Assembly: GCA_005888925.1 (NCBI GenBank)
Contig: VBCP01000153.1
Location: 1-5,920 of the forward strand
Direction: 5' to 3'
Source: Betaproteobacteria bacterium
Lineage (GTDB): Bacteria; Pseudomonadota; Gammaproteobacteria; Burkholderiales; SG8-39
DNA length: 5,920 bases
Below the pieces are notes generated by a model. That model worked only from the letters and a program-made list of their open reading frames with translations, made no database searches and was not told the origin of the DNA. Numbering within the stretch: position 1 is the stretch's first letter; every line of letters starts with the position of its first letter. Shown here in pieces: positions 5,900 through 5,920 of the stretch. A program made the position numbers and the translations under genes.

Positions 5900-5920
5900 C
5901 CTGCCTCTTAACCTGCCTCT
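5900..5920. repeat. Short direct repeat upstream of exbD
   Basis: CCTGCCTCT occurs at 5900-5908 and again at 5912-5920, a period of 12 bases, ending at the window edge. On the coding (minus) strand it reads AGAGGCAGG twice, just ahead of the true GAGGAGG ribosome site. It may continue outside the window. It is either a small slippage duplication or part of the junction with the preceding gene. Confidence 0.5.

Overview
The window is GC-rich chromosomal DNA with dense, short-spaced genes, GTG starts and strong G/C bias at third codon positions. Together with the gene families present (an ExbD/TolR energiser with a periplasmic TPR partner, a CGNR-finger regulator, an MFS_3 exporter and a VapBC pair) this points to a Gram-negative proteobacterium, most likely Beta- or Gammaproteobacteria. 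The sequence alone does not fix the genus.

Left part (1-2687, plus strand). A TPR protein with a C-terminal 2OG-Fe(II) oxygenase domain runs in from the left edge. After a 236-base leader region, which carries a plausible sigma70 promoter and perhaps a 30-codon leader ORF, comes a 12-helix-type MFS transporter of the MFS_3/EntS-like group.

Middle (2684-3522). A 52-residue ORF on the minus strand encodes an apparent signal-peptide-bearing small protein. It is divergent from a plus-strand ABATE/CGNR zinc-finger transcription regulator. Between them lies a perfect 9-base inverted repeat with a 12-base A/T-rich spacer. This is the most distinctive non-coding element here and is probably an operator controlling one or both genes.

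Right part (3531-5920, minus strand). Reading leftwards from the right edge, an ExbD/TolR-type proton-channel subunit is followed one base later by a periplasmic TPR protein; this is the distal end of a TonB-energising operon whose exbB/tonB-like genes would lie beyond the window. Downstream on the same strand is a type II toxin-antitoxin pair, a ribbon-helix-helix VapB-like antitoxin and a PIN-domain VapC-like toxin overlapping by GTGA. Its promoter can be placed so that the antitoxin transcript would start on its own ATG.

The families of the larger genes are known. The parts most worth follow-up are the secreted peptide/operator/CGNR-regulator unit and the apparent leaderless vapBC promoter. 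No RNA gene, CRISPR array or insertion sequence was seen.
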